Source: an uncultured Collinsella sp.
Lineage (GTDB): Bacteria; Actinomycetota; Coriobacteriia; Coriobacteriales; Coriobacteriaceae
Assembly (NCBI GenBank): GCA_947003675.1
Contig: CAMQPJ010000103.1
Coordinates: 1-5,523 of the forward strand
Direction: 5' to 3'
Length of the DNA stretch: 5,523 nucleotides
This document shows, piece by piece, positions 5,252-5,523 of the stretch. Every line of letters begins with the position of its first letter. Positions within the stretch are counted from its first letter, which is position 1. The notes under the pieces are model-generated. The model did not search any database. It was given only the letters and a program-made list of their open reading frames with translations, and was not told where the DNA came from. A program made the translations under genes and the position numbers.

Positions 5252-5523
5252 GTGAAGGATTCCGACCTCTCCACAACGGCTGCGCGCGACGCTGCCCGCA
5301 TCGTCTGGTTTAAGCGCTATCCCGCCAAGCAGACCCTCATCGCATTTTTGCTCGCGCTGTTGGCGACCACGGCGTTTTCCATCGATCCCGCCCCGGTGTC
5401 GAGCAACGCGGTCTTGGCGATTGACCCCAAAGCCTCGGGCATGCTGTACGTGTGCTACGAGGTGCTCCTCTCGTTTGCCGGCCATACCGACGCGGTCATG
5501 CTGCTTGCGCTTGCCTGCCTGCT
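5252..5523 (+). CDS. Unidentified membrane protein, N-terminal part
   Basis: Ninety codons are visible before the right edge. An in-frame TAG at 5234-5236 and the absence of any other start codon before residue 64 make the GTG at 5252 the natural start. AAAGG lies 10 bases upstream, a rather long spacing. The N-terminus is polar and charged (1-27, including ARDAARIVWFKRYPAKQ). A hydrophobic segment follows (LIAFLLALLATTAF, 29-42), then a Pro/Ser/Asp-containing stretch (43-63) and more hydrophobic sequence (65-77 and from 81 on). This looks like a polytopic membrane protein with a cytoplasmic start and a short outside loop; no lipobox is seen. I do not recognise the family. Multi-pass enzymes such as LTA-synthase-like sulfatases, transporters and sensor kinases all remain possible. 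No clear promoter lies between the hairpin and the gene. Confidence 0.75.
   Translation, partial: MKDSDLSTTAARDAARIVWFKRYPAKQTLIAFLLALLATTAFSIDPAPVSSNAVLAIDPKASGMLYVCYEVLLSFAGHTDAVMLLALACL

Overview
The window is GC-rich chromosomal DNA with strong AAAGGAG-type ribosome binding sites, some GTG starts and mostly housekeeping genes. The gene content (OPT transporter, type III pantothenate kinase, dCMP deaminase, stand-alone NifU-like domain, Lgt) and the protein style suggest a high-GC Gram-positive bacterium. A Collinsella-like member of the Coriobacteriia is my best guess. This is an inference, because no rRNA or other taxonomic marker is present.

Left part, minus strand (1-2139): the N-terminal end of a probable DUF389 membrane protein runs off the left edge. 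Upstream of it lie a strong intrinsic terminator and a complete OPT-family oligopeptide transporter gene. The terminator belongs to the OPT gene, so the two are separate transcription units.

Middle (2140-2331): this divergent intergenic region carries one TATACT -10-like hexamer per strand. Between them is a small palindrome covering both expected -35 regions, and the OPT leader can fold into a hairpin with a possible pseudoknot close to its ribosome binding site. This is the best candidate for regulation in the window.

Right part, plus strand (2332-5523): coaX (first committed step of coenzyme A synthesis) is followed by a dCMP deaminase gene (dUMP supply for dTMP) with its own extended -10 promoter. 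Then come a small NifU C-terminal-domain protein (Fe-S cluster delivery), lgt (first step of lipoprotein maturation) and the start of an unidentified membrane protein that runs off the right edge. The gaps are 82 to 169 bases and several hold hairpins, so these look like neighbouring small units rather than one tight operon. After lgt there is a 17-bp perfect hairpin whose loop resembles a dispersed repeat.

I found no RNA gene, CRISPR array, insertion sequence or convincing new multigene system. The points worth a second look are regulatory or structural elements between genes and the unidentified protein at the right edge.
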